64,000 bases of DNA from Nocardioides baekrokdamisoli (GTDB lineage Bacteria > Actinomycetota > Actinomycetes > Propionibacteriales > Nocardioidaceae), in the NCBI RefSeq assembly GCF_003945325.1, contig NZ_AP019307.1:2728001-2792000 (forward strand), in the 5' to 3' direction. Below are positions 15,063-23,258 of this stretch, in pieces. Position 1 is the first letter of the stretch; each line of letters starts with the position of its first letter. A model generated the notes under the pieces. That model had not been told where the DNA came from. It searched no databases and worked only from the letters and a program-made list of their open reading frames with translations. The translations under genes and the position numbers were made by a program.

Positions 15063-16450
15063 CCAGCACCGCTCAGGACACCACGCCGCACGACGACGTG
15101 ATGGATCTGGTCGCACCGATGCTGGAGCGCGGGCCGACCGAGCCGCGCCTGGCGCTGGACGAGGTCAACCTGCCGATGATCCGCCACTGGCTCGAGGCGA
15201 TCGGTGAAACTGATCCCCGCTTCTCGGGACCGGACGCGGTCGCGCCGCCCGCGATGGCGCAGGTCTGGACGATGTACGGGCTCGATCCGCACCGCCCATC
15301 GCACGACCCGCTGCACGGGACGATGCAGATCCTGGACAAGGCCGGGTTCACCTCGGTGCTCGGGACGAACTGTGACCAGACGTACGCGCGATTCCTGCTG
15401 CCCGGTGAGCGCACGGCGATCACGTCGCGGCTGACCTCCGTCGTCGGTCCCAAGCAGACCGGGGTCGGGACCGGCTACTTCGTGACCACCGAGAACACCT
15501 GGTGGGTGGGCGACGAGGCCGTCGCGACGATGACGTTCCGGGTGCTCAAGTTCAAGCCGGGTACGGCCGCCGCTGCCGCGCCGAAGATCGATCGGACCTT
15601 GGCCGTACGCCCGGTCCGCAACCGCGACAACGAATTCTTCTTCGAGGGCGCCGCGCTCGGCGAGGTGCGGATCCAGAAGTGCAACGCCTGCGGCGTGCTG
15701 CGGCACCCTCCGGGTCCGATGTGCCCGTCGTGCCACGCCGCCGATCGCGGCTACGTGGTCGCTTCCGGTCTCGGAACGGTGTTCTCCGAGATCACCCACC
15801 ATGCGCCGGCGATCCCCGGCCGGGCCCTGCCGTTGCGGATCGTCCTGGTCGATCTCGACGAGGGCGTACGCATGGTGGGTGTCCACCTCGGGGACGAAGC
15901 ACCCGAGATCGGTACGCGCGTGCGCGCGGTCTTCGACCGCATCGACGACGACCTCACCCTCGTCGCATGGGAGCCCGCCGCCTCCGCCGAAACCCGACAG
16001 ATGTCAGCCGAAACCCGACAACTGTCAGGTCGAGATGCGGAGATTGTCACCGATCTGGTCGTCCACGACCTGCCGGCGTGGGAGGTGCCGATCACCCCGA
16101 CGCTGGTCGTGTCGACCGCGCTCGCCACCCGCGACTTCCAGGACGTGCACCATGACCGCGACCTCGCGGTGAAGCGAGGATCGAAGGACATCTTCCTCAA
16201 CATCCTGAGTACGACGGGGCTGGTGCAGCGGTTCGTCGGCGAATGGGCGCGTGAGCGTTTCGGGGCGGACGTACGCATCACTGCCTGCGCCCTGCGGCTC
16301 GGCGCGCCGGCGTACCCGGGCGACACGCTCACCTTCACAGGCGACGTGGTCACTGACGACGGTCGCGAGGTTGTCGTCGACGTGGTCGGGGCGGTGTCGC
16401 TCGGCAACCACGTGAATGCGCGCGTGACACTGGTCAGGGGAGAGGCATGA
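15059..16450 (+). CDS. Fused steroid enoyl-CoA hydratase ChsH2-ChsH1
   Basis: A 463-residue protein joining two normally separate subunits. Residues ~1-170 are a MaoC/hotdog domain. Residues ~200-308 are the DUF35 part: zinc ribbon CNAC/CPSC (about 205-222), then an OB-fold, as in ChsH2 (Rv3542c). Residues ~325-463 are a second hotdog domain with RDFQDVHHDRDLA, as in ChsH1 (Rv3541c). ChsH1-ChsH2 hydrates 3-oxo-4,17-pregnadiene-20-carboxyl-CoA, and the DUF35 part docks the Ltp2 aldolase encoded next. The junction (residues ~310-323) is two 7-residue copies, AETRQMS and AETRQLS, encoded by a 21-bp tandem repeat found elsewhere in the window. It overlaps both neighbours by ATGA. Confidence 0.88.
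   Translation: MTSTAQDTTPHDDVMDLVAPMLERGPTEPRLALDEVNLPMIRHWLEAIGETDPRFSGPDAVAPPAMAQVWTMYGLDPHRPSHDPLHGTMQILDKAGFTSVLGTNCDQTYARFLLPGERTAITSRLTSVVGPKQTGVGTGYFVTTENTWWVGDEAVATMTFRVLKFKPGTAAAAAPKIDRTLAVRPVRNRDNEFFFEGAALGEVRIQKCNACGVLRHPPGPMCPSCHAADRGYVVASGLGTVFSEITHHAPAIPGRALPLRIVLVDLDEGVRMVGVHLGDEAPEIGTRVRAVFDRIDDDLTLVAWEPAASAETRQMSAETRQLSGRDAEIVTDLVVHDLPAWEVPITPTLVVSTALATRDFQDVHHDRDLAVKRGSKDIFLNILSTTGLVQRFVGEWARERFGADVRITACALRLGAPAYPGDTLTFTGDVVTDDGREVVVDVVGAVSLGNHVNARVTLVRGEA
15986..16037 (+). repeat. Dispersed GCCGAAACCCGACA repeat, two 21-bp units, inside a coding fusion
   Basis: Two tandem 21-bp units begin at 15986 and 16007, each starting GCCGAAACCCGACA and ending TGTCA, then GGTCGAGATG. 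They lie in frame at the ChsH2/ChsH1 junction. The same unit occurs at 35197-35262, 44696-44827 and 45543-45586. Confidence 0.85.
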
Positions 16451-17625
16451 GCATCGGGTTCAGCGGAGTGGCGGCCATCGCAGGCATCGGGGCCACCGAG
16501 TTCTCCAAGGAGTCCGGCCGCTCCGAGCTGCAGTTGTCTGCCGAGGCGACCCTGGCGGCGCTGGCGGACGCGGGCCTTGCGCCGAGCGACGTCGACGGTC
16601 TGGTCACCTTCACGATGGACAACTCCTCGGAGATCGCGCTCGCCCGCGAGCTCGGCATGGGCGACCTGCGCTTCTTCAGCCGGATCAACTACGGCGGCGG
16701 AGCGGCGTGCGGCACGGTGCAGCAGGCCGCGATGGCGGTGGCGACCGGCGTGGCCGACGTCGTCGTGGCGTACCGAGGCTTCAACGAGCGGTCGGGTCAG
16801 CGCTTCGGGCAGGTGCAGAGCTGGGCGGCGACCCAGGTCAACACCAACGGTCTCGACAACGCCTGGACGTACCCGCACGGTCTCTCGACCCCGGCCGCGA
16901 CGGTCGCGATGCAGGCGCGTCGTTACATGCACGAGTACGGCGCGACTTCGGAAGACTTCGGGCGCGTGGCGGTTGCCGACCGGCGTCACGCCGCGACGAA
17001 TCCGGCCGCGTTCTTCCACGGGAAGCCGATCACGCTGGAGGACCACCAGGCCTCACGACTGATCGCCGACCCGCTGCGACTCCTTGACTGCTGCCAGGAA
17101 TCCGATGGTGCGGTCGCGATCGTGGTGACGACGACCGAGCGCGCCCGCGACCTCGCCCAGGGGGGCGTACCGATCCTCGCCGCCGCTCAGGGGAGCGCGG
17201 CCGATCAGTTCGTGATGACCTCCTACTACCGCGATGACATCGGGGTGCCCGAGATCGGCGTCGTGGGGCGGGAACTGTGGCGACAGTCCGGCCTAGGGCC
17301 GGCGGACATGCAGACGGCGGTGTTGTACGACCACTTCACGCCGTATGTGCTGATGCAGCTCGAGGAGCTCGGCTTCTGCGGTCGCGGTGAGGCTCCTGGC
17401 TTCATTGCCGACGGCGCGATCGAACTGGGTGGGCGGCTGCCGATCAACACCCATGGCGGGCAGCTCGGGGAGGCGTACATCCACGGCATGAACGGCATTG
17501 CCGAGGGCGTACGCCAGTGCCGTGGGACCTCGGTGAATCAGGTCGATGCGGTCGAGCATGTACTCGTCACTGCCGGCACGGGTGTGCCAACCAGTGGGCT
17601 GATCCTCGGCACCCGCGAACCGTGA
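16447..17625 (+). CDS. ltp2: Steroid side-chain aldolase Ltp2 (thiolase fold)
   Basis: A 392-residue thiolase-fold protein of the SCP2/lipid-transfer subfamily, like Rv3540c (Ltp2, 386 residues). It keeps the fold landmarks (GIGATEFSKESGRSE at the N-terminus, YGGGAACGTVQQA, and NTHGGQLGEAYIHGMNG near 335) but should act as a retro-aldolase rather than a thiolase. It releases propionyl-CoA and androstenedione from 17-hydroxy-3-oxo-4-pregnene-20-carboxyl-CoA. It needs the DUF35 domain of ChsH2 as partner, encoded immediately upstream with an ATGA overlap. It is the last gene of the operon, closed by a hairpin terminator. Confidence 0.9.
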   Translation: MSIGFSGVAAIAGIGATEFSKESGRSELQLSAEATLAALADAGLAPSDVDGLVTFTMDNSSEIALARELGMGDLRFFSRINYGGGAACGTVQQAAMAVATGVADVVVAYRGFNERSGQRFGQVQSWAATQVNTNGLDNAWTYPHGLSTPAATVAMQARRYMHEYGATSEDFGRVAVADRRHAATNPAAFFHGKPITLEDHQASRLIADPLRLLDCCQESDGAVAIVVTTTERARDLAQGGVPILAAAQGSAADQFVMTSYYRDDIGVPEIGVVGRELWRQSGLGPADMQTAVLYDHFTPYVLMQLEELGFCGRGEAPGFIADGAIELGGRLPINTHGGQLGEAYIHGMNGIAEGVRQCRGTSVNQVDAVEHVLVTAGTGVPTSGLILGTREP

Positions 17626-17631
17626 GGTTTT

Positions 17632-17670
17632 CAGGCCCGAATCGTGATGATCGTTCACGGTTCGGGCCTG
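17632..17670. terminator. Bidirectional hairpin terminator after ltp2
   Basis: CAGGCCCGAATCGTGA pairs with TCACGGTTCGGGCCTG (one wobble) around TGATCGT, between two convergent genes. Confidence 0.78.
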
Positions 17671-17689
17671 CAACTTTCACGGTTTGGCG

Positions 17690-18532
17690 TCAGGCTCGGA
17701 CGCGCGCGGCGAGCTTGTCGAGGTAGCGCAGGACGTCGTCGGGCTCGGCGTCGGGCACACCCCAGATGAGCTCGTGGGCCTCGGCGCGCTCCCAGTCCGC
17801 GTACTCCTCCTCGGTGGGTCGCTTGTAGACGAGGATCCTGACCTCTGGCTCGCCGTCACGTCCCGCGTCGACCCATTCACGTCGCAGCAGCGCGGCGCGG
17901 TCGGCGATCTCGACCTCGCGCGGCGTTGTCATCCAGCCGTCGGCGTGCTGGGCGATCCAGCGCATCGTCTGCGGACCGCCGCCGGCTCCGACCACGACGG
18001 GGATCCGGCCGCGCGCCGGCTTGGGGTACGCCCAACTCGGCCCGAACGACACGAACTCGCCGTCGTACGACGCCTCCTCCTCCGACCACAGCGCCCGCAT
18101 CGCCTCGAGGTATTCGCGCAGGACGGTCCGACGACGATCAGCCGGCACGTGGTGGTCGGCGAGTTCGTCGGTGTTCCAGCCGAACCCGACACCGATGCTC
18201 AGGCGCCCGTCGGACAGGTGGTCGAGTGTCGCCAGCGACTTTGCCAGCGTGATCGGGTCCGACTCCACCGGCAGGGCCACGGCAGTCGAGAGCCCGATCC
18301 GCGATGTCACCGCCGCACAGGTCGCCAACGACACCCACGGGTCCAGCGTGCGCAGGTATCGATCGTCGGGCAGTTCCTTGGACCCGGAGGGGTGCAGAGC
18401 GTCGCGGCGAACCGGGATGTGGGTGTGCTCCGGCACGTAGATCGTGTCGAATCCTCGCTCCTCAGCGGCGATCGCGAGAGCGGCGGGACGGATCCCTCGG
18501 TCAGAGGTGAAAAGCACGATTCCGTGGCGCAT
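17690..18532 (-). CDS. LLM-class F420-dependent oxidoreductase
   Basis: A 280-residue luciferase-like monooxygenase-superfamily protein. Visible features are an ERGFDTIYVPEHTHIPV N-terminal segment, SRIGLSTAV, LDHLSDGRLSIGVGFGWN, and the Gly-rich PVVVGAGGGP near residue 185, as in Rv2161c-type F420 enzymes. The cofactor is therefore probably reduced F420 rather than flavin. It is divergent from an SDR gene across a KstR operator, so it may be steroid-induced. Related genes lie in mycobacterial cholesterol clusters, but the reaction is unknown. No partner reductase is nearby. Confidence 0.8.
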   Translation of the reverse strand: MRHGIVLFTSDRGIRPAALAIAAEERGFDTIYVPEHTHIPVRRDALHPSGSKELPDDRYLRTLDPWVSLATCAAVTSRIGLSTAVALPVESDPITLAKSLATLDHLSDGRLSIGVGFGWNTDELADHHVPADRRRTVLREYLEAMRALWSEEEASYDGEFVSFGPSWAYPKPARGRIPVVVGAGGGPQTMRWIAQHADGWMTTPREVEIADRAALLRREWVDAGRDGEPEVRILVYKRPTEEEYADWERAEAHELIWGVPDAEPDDVLRYLDKLAARVRA

Positions 18533-18565
18533 GGACCCACCTTAGAAGTCATGGCGCCAGAAAAC

Positions 18566-18579
18566 TAGAACGTGTTACA
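18566..18579. promoter_or_regulatory. KstR operator between the LLM and SDR genes
   Basis: TAGAACGTGTTACA fits the KstR consensus. A -10-like TACATT at 18576-18581 overlaps its right end and is seven bases before the SDR ATG, which predicts a leaderless, KstR-blocked promoter. Confidence 0.83.
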
Positions 18580-18587
18580 TTTTTGGA

Positions 18588-19388
18588 ATGATCCTGAATC
18601 TCTTTAAGTTGGATGGTCGGGCAGCGGTCGTGACCGGCGCAGGACGCGGCATCGGTGCGGCCTCCGCCATCGGTCTGGCCCAGGCCGGCGCCGACGTGGT
18701 CATCTCGGCCCGACACGGCTCCCAGCTGCAGGTCGTGGCCGATCAGATCGAGGCGCTCGGTCGCCGTGCGATCATCGTCAAGGCGGATCTCTCCGACCTC
18801 GATGCGGCAGCCTCGCTCGCCGATATCGCGCGTACGGAGTTCGGGCGACTCGACGTGGTCGTCAACAACGTCGGCGGCACGATCCCGAACACGTTGCTGG
18901 ACACCGACGCCGCCTATCTCGAGGAGGCGTTCCACTTCAACGTCTCGACCGCACACGCACTCACCCGCGCTGCCGTACCGCACATGCTTGAGGCAGGCGG
19001 CGGCTCGGTCATCAACATCACCTCCGCCGTCGGCCGACTCGCCGGCCGCGGCTACCTGGCGTACGGCACCGCCAAGGGCGCGCTGGCGCACTACACCCGC
19101 CTCGCTGCACGTGATCTCAGCCCCTCGATCCGCGTCAACGCGATCGCGGTCGGCTCGGTGCAGACGAGCGCGCTCGACTTTGTGACCCAGGACGAGAACA
19201 CGAAGGCGGCGATGGAGGCAGGTACGCCGCTCGGCCGGATCGGCACCACCGACGACATCGCAGCTGCCGTGCTTTACCTGGCCAGCCCGGCCGGGTCGTT
19301 CCTGACCGGGAAGGTGCTCGAGGTCGACGGCGGACTCCAGGAGCCGAACCTGGATCTCAACCTGCCCGACCTCAAGGCTGCCCTGTGA
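18588..19388 (+). CDS. Short-chain dehydrogenase of the KstR regulon, unknown substrate
   Basis: A 266-residue classical [11 protein letters not shown] dinucleotide motif at about residue 16, NNVGG in place of the usual NNAG, catalytic Ser in ITSAVG and YGTAKG as Tyr/Lys. The C-terminal DGG motif is typical of SDRs with acyl or steroid substrates. Its start sits directly behind a KstR operator and -10 box, and it overlaps the next gene by four bases, so the two form an operon. It is likely to oxidise or reduce a steroid hydroxyl or keto group. The position on the substrate is unknown. Confidence 0.8.
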   Translation: MILNLFKLDGRAAVVTGAGRGIGAASAIGLAQAGADVVISARHGSQLQVVADQIEALGRRAIIVKADLSDLDAAASLADIARTEFGRLDVVVNNVGGTIPNTLLDTDAAYLEEAFHFNVSTAHALTRAAVPHMLEAGGGSVINITSAVGRLAGRGYLAYGTAKGALAHYTRLAARDLSPSIRVNAIAVGSVQTSALDFVTQDENTKAAMEAGTPLGRIGTTDDIAAAVLYLASPAGSFLTGKVLEVDGGLQEPNLDLNLPDLKAAL

Positions 19389-20467
19389 GCGCGCCGCTGC
19401 GCGTGGTCGCCTGGTCGACTGGAACGGTCGGCAAGCACGTCATCGCGGGCATCGACGCCCGGCCGGATCTGGAGCTCGTTGGACTCTGGGTCAGCAACCC
19501 CGACAAGGTCGGGATCGACGCCGGTCGACTCGCCGAGCTCCACCGCGACCTCGGCGTCGCCGCCACCAACGACAAGCAGGCGTTGTACGCGCTGAAGCCC
19601 GACTGCATCGTGCACAGCGCGATGACCGATGACCGTCTCTTCGATGCGATGGAGGATCTCATTGAGTTCCTCGAGCAAGGCATCAACGTGGTCTCGAGTG
19701 GCCCGGTGCTGCTCTGCTACCCGAACGGCCTCGGGCTGGACGCGTACGTCGACCGCATCAATGCCGCCGGTGCTGCCACCGGTGCGAGCCTGCACGTGAA
19801 CGGCATCGACCCCGGCTGGGCGAACGACGTCCTCCCTCTGGCGACCTCGAGCCTGGCATTGCGGATCGACGAGGTCCGGGTCAGCGAGATCGCGGACTAC
19901 GCGACGTACTACCAACCCGTGGTGATGGGCGACATCTACGGCTTCGGCAAGCCGATGGACTACCCGGCCATGCTGTGGCAGCCGGGCATCCTGACCACGG
20001 CCTGGGGCCCGGTCGTACGCCAGCTCGCAGCCGGGCTGGACGTCGAACTCGATGCCGACCTCATCGAGAAGGTGGAGCGGGTCGCCGCGGATGCGGATCT
20101 CTCGACGGTCAGCGTCGAAATCGCGGCCGGGACCATGGCCGCTGTCCGTTTCCAAGTGATCGGCACCGTCAACGGCACCCCGCGGATCGTGCTCGACCAC
20201 GTCACGCGTACGCACCCCGATCAGTGCCCCGAATGGCCGACTCCGGCCTCGGGGGATGGCTGCTACCGCGTGGAGTTCACTGGCGAGCCGATGATGCGGA
20301 TGGAGTTCACCCATCACGGTGAGCACGGTGACCACAACGTGAGCGGCATGATCGTCACCGCGATGCGTCTGGTGAACAGCGCGCATGCGGTCGTGGGGGC
20401 GAAGCCCGGTCTGCTGACGGCGCTCGATCTCCCGACGGTTTCCGGCAGGGGTCTGGTCACCCGCTGA
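19385..20467 (+). CDS. DapB-fold NAD(P)-dependent oxidoreductase, unknown function
   Basis: A 360-residue protein with an N-terminal Rossmann domain ([14 protein letters not shown], then [13 protein letters not shown]) related to dihydrodipicolinate reductase and 2,4-diaminopentanoate dehydrogenase. The C-terminal half resembles the DapB-like substrate domain, with [16 protein letters not shown]. It is not a true DapB: it is about 100 residues longer and no lysine-pathway gene is near. Translational coupling with the preceding SDR behind a KstR operator implies a steroid-related job. No specific reaction can be deduced. A strong terminator follows. Confidence 0.75.
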   Translation: MSAPLRVVAWSTGTVGKHVIAGIDARPDLELVGLWVSNPDKVGIDAGRLAELHRDLGVAATNDKQALYALKPDCIVHSAMTDDRLFDAMEDLIEFLEQGINVVSSGPVLLCYPNGLGLDAYVDRINAAGAATGASLHVNGIDPGWANDVLPLATSSLALRIDEVRVSEIADYATYYQPVVMGDIYGFGKPMDYPAMLWQPGILTTAWGPVVRQLAAGLDVELDADLIEKVERVAADADLSTVSVEIAAGTMAAVRFQVIGTVNGTPRIVLDHVTRTHPDQCPEWPTPASGDGCYRVEFTGEPMMRMEFTHHGEHGDHNVSGMIVTAMRLVNSAHAVVGAKPGLLTALDLPTVSGRGLVTR

Positions 20468-20501
20468 GCGACGTCCGGCTCGGAGGCCTCAGCGCGGAGC
20501 C

Positions 20502-20594
20502 GCGTACCCGGTGATACACCGAAGTCGGTGTGCCGGGGCCGCGCTCCGTGTGCGGGAGGTCCGTCGCCGGACTTCGGTGTATCCGTGGGTACGC
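20502..20594. repeat. Long interrupted inverted repeat after the DapB-fold gene
   Basis: The arms are 25 bases: GCGTACCC, 3 unpaired bases, GATACACCGAAGTC; then, after a 43-base G+C-rich loop, GACTTCGGTGTATC, 3 bases, GGGTACGC. Twenty-two base pairs are perfect. It stands directly before a normal hairpin terminator, so it is not needed as one. It could be a MITE-like remnant, a structured RNA end or an attenuated second terminator. Confidence 0.7.
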
Positions 20595-20597
20595 AAC

Positions 20598-20642
20598 ACG
20601 AAACGAGGGAGTGCTGCCATCGGCAGCACTCCCTCGTTTCGT
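20598..20642. terminator. Strong bidirectional hairpin terminator
   Basis: A perfect 21-bp stem begins with ACGAAACGAGGGAGTGCTGC and closes a 3-base loop ATC. It lies between the convergent DapB-fold gene and hsd4B, with short A and T runs at the two stem bases. Confidence 0.9.
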
Positions 20643-20647
20643 TTCCC

Positions 20648-21514
20648 TCAGGCGAGGGTCAGGACGATGTCCGAGAGTGCGGGGCGACCGTCTCCGACAG
20701 TGGCCGAGGCCACGATCCGGCCGTCCTCGAGCCACCCGTTGATCGACAACGTCTCCCCGGGGAGGACCACGCCGGTGAAGCGTCCGGCGAAGCCGCGTAC
20801 CCGCGACGCGTCGCCGTCCAGGAGCGCGTCGGTGAGTTCGCGCAGGACGATTCCGTACGTGCAGAGTCCGTGCAGGATCGGCGCCGGGAATCCTGCTCCC
20901 TTGGCGAACGCAGGGTCGGCATGCAGCGGGTTGCGGTCGCCGCAGAGGCGGTAGAGCAGTGCCTGGTTCGGCGCGACCGAGTAGGTGACGGCAGCGTCAG
21001 CAGCGCGGTCCGGCAGGGCCACCGCGGTCGACTCGCCGCGCGAGCCGCCCCATCCGCCTTCGCCCTTGACGAAGATCGAGGAGCGTACGCGCCACAGCTC
21101 GGTGCCGGCCTCGGACCGGGCCACGCCCTCCTGCCAGATGATCGCGGCACTGCCCTTGTCCCAGACATCGGTGATGCGACGGGTCAGGGTGGCGGTGCCC
21201 GACGTCGGGATCGGGCCGGAGACGGTGACTTCCTGGGCGCCGTGGACGACCTGGGCGAGGTTGATGTCGCACCCGGGGAGGTCCAGCGGTGGCGGGTCGG
21301 TCATGTGGAACGTCGGGACGACCACACCGAACGACGGCAACACCTGGAGGGCCGCATCGTCCAGCGTGTAACGCAACGATGCCGGATCCACCTGATCACC
21401 CGGGCGCGAGGATGCGCCGAGGCCGAGGTGGTAGAGCAGCACGTCCGAGGACGTCCAGGAGAAGCTCAGCGGTTCGAGCTCAGCGCCGATGGCGACGGAC
21501 GGGTCGATCGGCAT
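20648..21514 (-). CDS. hsd4B: Steroid 2-enoyl-CoA hydratase, Hsd4B-like (MaoC)
   Basis: A 288-residue double-hotdog MaoC hydratase. The second hotdog carries the R-specific hydratase motif YRLCGDRNPLHADPAFAKGAGF (Asp and His catalytic, about residues 188-210). Length and position next to kstD match Rv3538 (286 residues), a hydratase for steroid side-chain enoyl-CoA; the dehydrogenase partner would be the Hsd4A-like SDR at 4.6 kb. It overlaps the kstD stop by one base and is the last gene of this two-gene operon. The exact acyl chain length is an inference from the family. Confidence 0.87.
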   Translation of the reverse strand: MPIDPSVAIGAELEPLSFSWTSSDVLLYHLGLGASSRPGDQVDPASLRYTLDDAALQVLPSFGVVVPTFHMTDPPPLDLPGCDINLAQVVHGAQEVTVSGPIPTSGTATLTRRITDVWDKGSAAIIWQEGVARSEAGTELWRVRSSIFVKGEGGWGGSRGESTAVALPDRAADAAVTYSVAPNQALLYRLCGDRNPLHADPAFAKGAGFPAPILHGLCTYGIVLRELTDALLDGDASRVRGFAGRFTGVVLPGETLSINGWLEDGRIVASATVGDGRPALSDIVLTLA

Positions 21515-23205
21515 CAGTTGCCCTCCGAGGCGATGTCTTCTGCGGCCAGGTACCCGAACACCATGGCGGGACCAATCGTCGCGCCGGGCCCGGCGTACGT
21601 GTTGCCCATGACGGCCGCGGAGCAGTTGCCGGCCGCGTACAGGCCGGGGATGACCGAACCATCGGCGCGCAGGACGCGGGCGCGCTCGTCGGTGACGAGG
21701 CCGCCCTTGGTGCCGAGGTCGCCGGGCACGATCTTGACGGCGTAGAACGGCGCCTGGTCGATCCGGTGCAGGGACGGGTTCGGGCCCACCGTCGGGTCGG
21801 CGTAGTAGCGGTCGTAGGCGCTCTCGCCGCGGTGGAAGTCCTCGTCGACGCCGCTCTCGGCGAATCCGTTGAAGCGGGTCAGCGTGGCGGCCAGCGCTTC
21901 GGTCGGCATGTCGAGTTGCTGAGCCAGCGACTCAATGGTGCCAGCCTTCTTGACCACGCCGTGCTTGAGCCAGTGACCCGGGAACGGCATCCGTGCGGTG
22001 AGGCCGGCGAACAGATACCGGTTGCGGTAGCGCTGGTCGATGATCATCCAGGCGGGTACGTGGGAGATGCCGGTGGCCTCACCCTTGTAGATCTCGTGGG
22101 TGGCCTCAACGTAGGGGAGTGCCTCGTTCATGAATCGCTGACCGGCGCTGTTGACGATGATGGAGCCGGGGAGGTTGCGCTCCGCGAGGCAGAACCACGG
22201 GCCGCGGGGGAGCGGGATCGTCGGACCCCACCAGGCGTCGTCCATCAGTGCTACTTCGGCACCGACGGCGATGCCGCTCTCGATGCCGGCACCGGTGTTG
22301 TTCGCCGAGGCGGTGCTCCATGCGGGGTCGGTCGGTGCGGGCAGGTACTTCTCGCGCAGCTCGGCGTTCTTCTCGAATCCGCCGCTGCCGAGGATGACAC
22401 CGCGGCGGGCTCGCCAGATCTCCTCGGTGACGGTGCCGTCCGATGCCGTCCGGGTGACGCGTACGCCGGCGACCCGACCGTCCTCGATCAGCAGTCCTGC
22501 GAGGTCGGCGCCGTACTCGACCGGAACACCGGCGTCCAGCAGGCCCTTGCGGAGCCCGATCACGAGTGCCATGCCCATCGCGTACATCCGTCGGCCGAGG
22601 AGCTGGGCGACGACGCGGTTGAACAGCACCTTGAACATCGTCAGCGGCCCGCGGATCGTACGCAGTCCAAGGCTGATCTTGCGGAAGTCGGCCTGGGTGA
22701 CGATCAGGTTCGCGGGCGCCTTCGTGTACGGGGCGTGCAGTCGGTCCAGCTCGTCGCCGATGATCCGGCCGTCCATCGGGACCGGCTCGACGGAGCGTCC
22801 GTCGGAGCGGCCACCCGGCTGCTCGGGAAGGTAGTCGGAGTACTGCGGCACCCACTTGAACCGCACCGGCGTCTTGGCGCGTACGAAGTCCATGACCTCG
22901 GGACCGCGGTCGATGAAGGTGTCGCGGCGGATCTTGGTGGAGCCGTCGCCGACAATCGAGTCGAGGTAGAGTTTGGACTGGTCGGCGTCGTCCGCGGCGA
23001 CCTGACCGGCGTCGCGCAGGGCGTAGTTGCCGGGGATCCAGACTCCGCCGCCGGAGCGGGCGGTCGAGCCGCCGAACGACTCACTCTTCTCCAGCACGAC
23101 AGTGGAGAGACCGCGGTCTGCGGCGGCGAGGGCGGCGGTCAGGCCGGCGCCTCCAGCGCCAACCACGACGACGTCAACAGTGCGGTCCAGGGGCGTGGGT
23201 TCCAT
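21514..23205 (-). CDS. kstD: 3-ketosteroid Delta1-dehydrogenase
   Basis: A 563-residue FAD enzyme, the same length as M. tuberculosis KstD. The N-terminal FAD motif is VVVVGAGGAGLTAALAAADR, then GGSTARSGGGVWIPGN. The C-terminal FAD-binding and active-site segment is YAAGNCSAAVMGNTYAGPGA, which contains the Tyr and Gly known to act in catalysis and oxyanion stabilisation. It introduces the 1,2-double bond in ring A of 3-keto-4-ene steroids, which together with 9alpha-hydroxylation opens ring B. Its ATG follows GGAGG, and a KstR operator lies 30 bases upstream, shared with divergent hsaE. The 9alpha-hydroxylase genes are not in the window. Confidence 0.95.
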   Translation of the reverse strand: MEPTPLDRTVDVVVVGAGGAGLTAALAAADRGLSTVVLEKSESFGGSTARSGGGVWIPGNYALRDAGQVAADDADQSKLYLDSIVGDGSTKIRRDTFIDRGPEVMDFVRAKTPVRFKWVPQYSDYLPEQPGGRSDGRSVEPVPMDGRIIGDELDRLHAPYTKAPANLIVTQADFRKISLGLRTIRGPLTMFKVLFNRVVAQLLGRRMYAMGMALVIGLRKGLLDAGVPVEYGADLAGLLIEDGRVAGVRVTRTASDGTVTEEIWRARRGVILGSGGFEKNAELREKYLPAPTDPAWSTASANNTGAGIESGIAVGAEVALMDDAWWGPTIPLPRGPWFCLAERNLPGSIIVNSAGQRFMNEALPYVEATHEIYKGEATGISHVPAWMIIDQRYRNRYLFAGLTARMPFPGHWLKHGVVKKAGTIESLAQQLDMPTEALAATLTRFNGFAESGVDEDFHRGESAYDRYYADPTVGPNPSLHRIDQAPFYAVKIVPGDLGTKGGLVTDERARVLRADGSVIPGLYAAGNCSAAVMGNTYAGPGATIGPAMVFGYLAAEDIASEGN

Positions 23206-23234
23206 TGATCCTCCGGGTCGGGCTACGCAAAAAC

Positions 23235-23248
23235 TGTAACACGTTCTA
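23235..23248. promoter_or_regulatory. KstR operator between kstD and hsaE
   Basis: TGTAACACGTTCTA fits the consensus. A TAGTAT -10 box (23247-23252) overlaps its right end and is seven bases before the hsaE ATG, so hsaE is probably leaderless. Confidence 0.88.
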
Positions 23249-23258
23249 GTATTGCGCC

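Noticed and set aside
13230..15116. Leftward open frame of about 628 codons
   Set aside because: It is the antisense of the fused dehydrogenase and is Arg/His-rich without domains, a G+C-driven shadow.
17684..18568. Rightward open frame opposite the LLM oxidoreductase
   Set aside because: The leftward frame has clear family motifs and a KstR site upstream; the rightward one has none.
21289..23208. Rightward open frame of about 639 codons
   Set aside because: It is antisense to kstD, which has full-length family similarity and a ribosome site.
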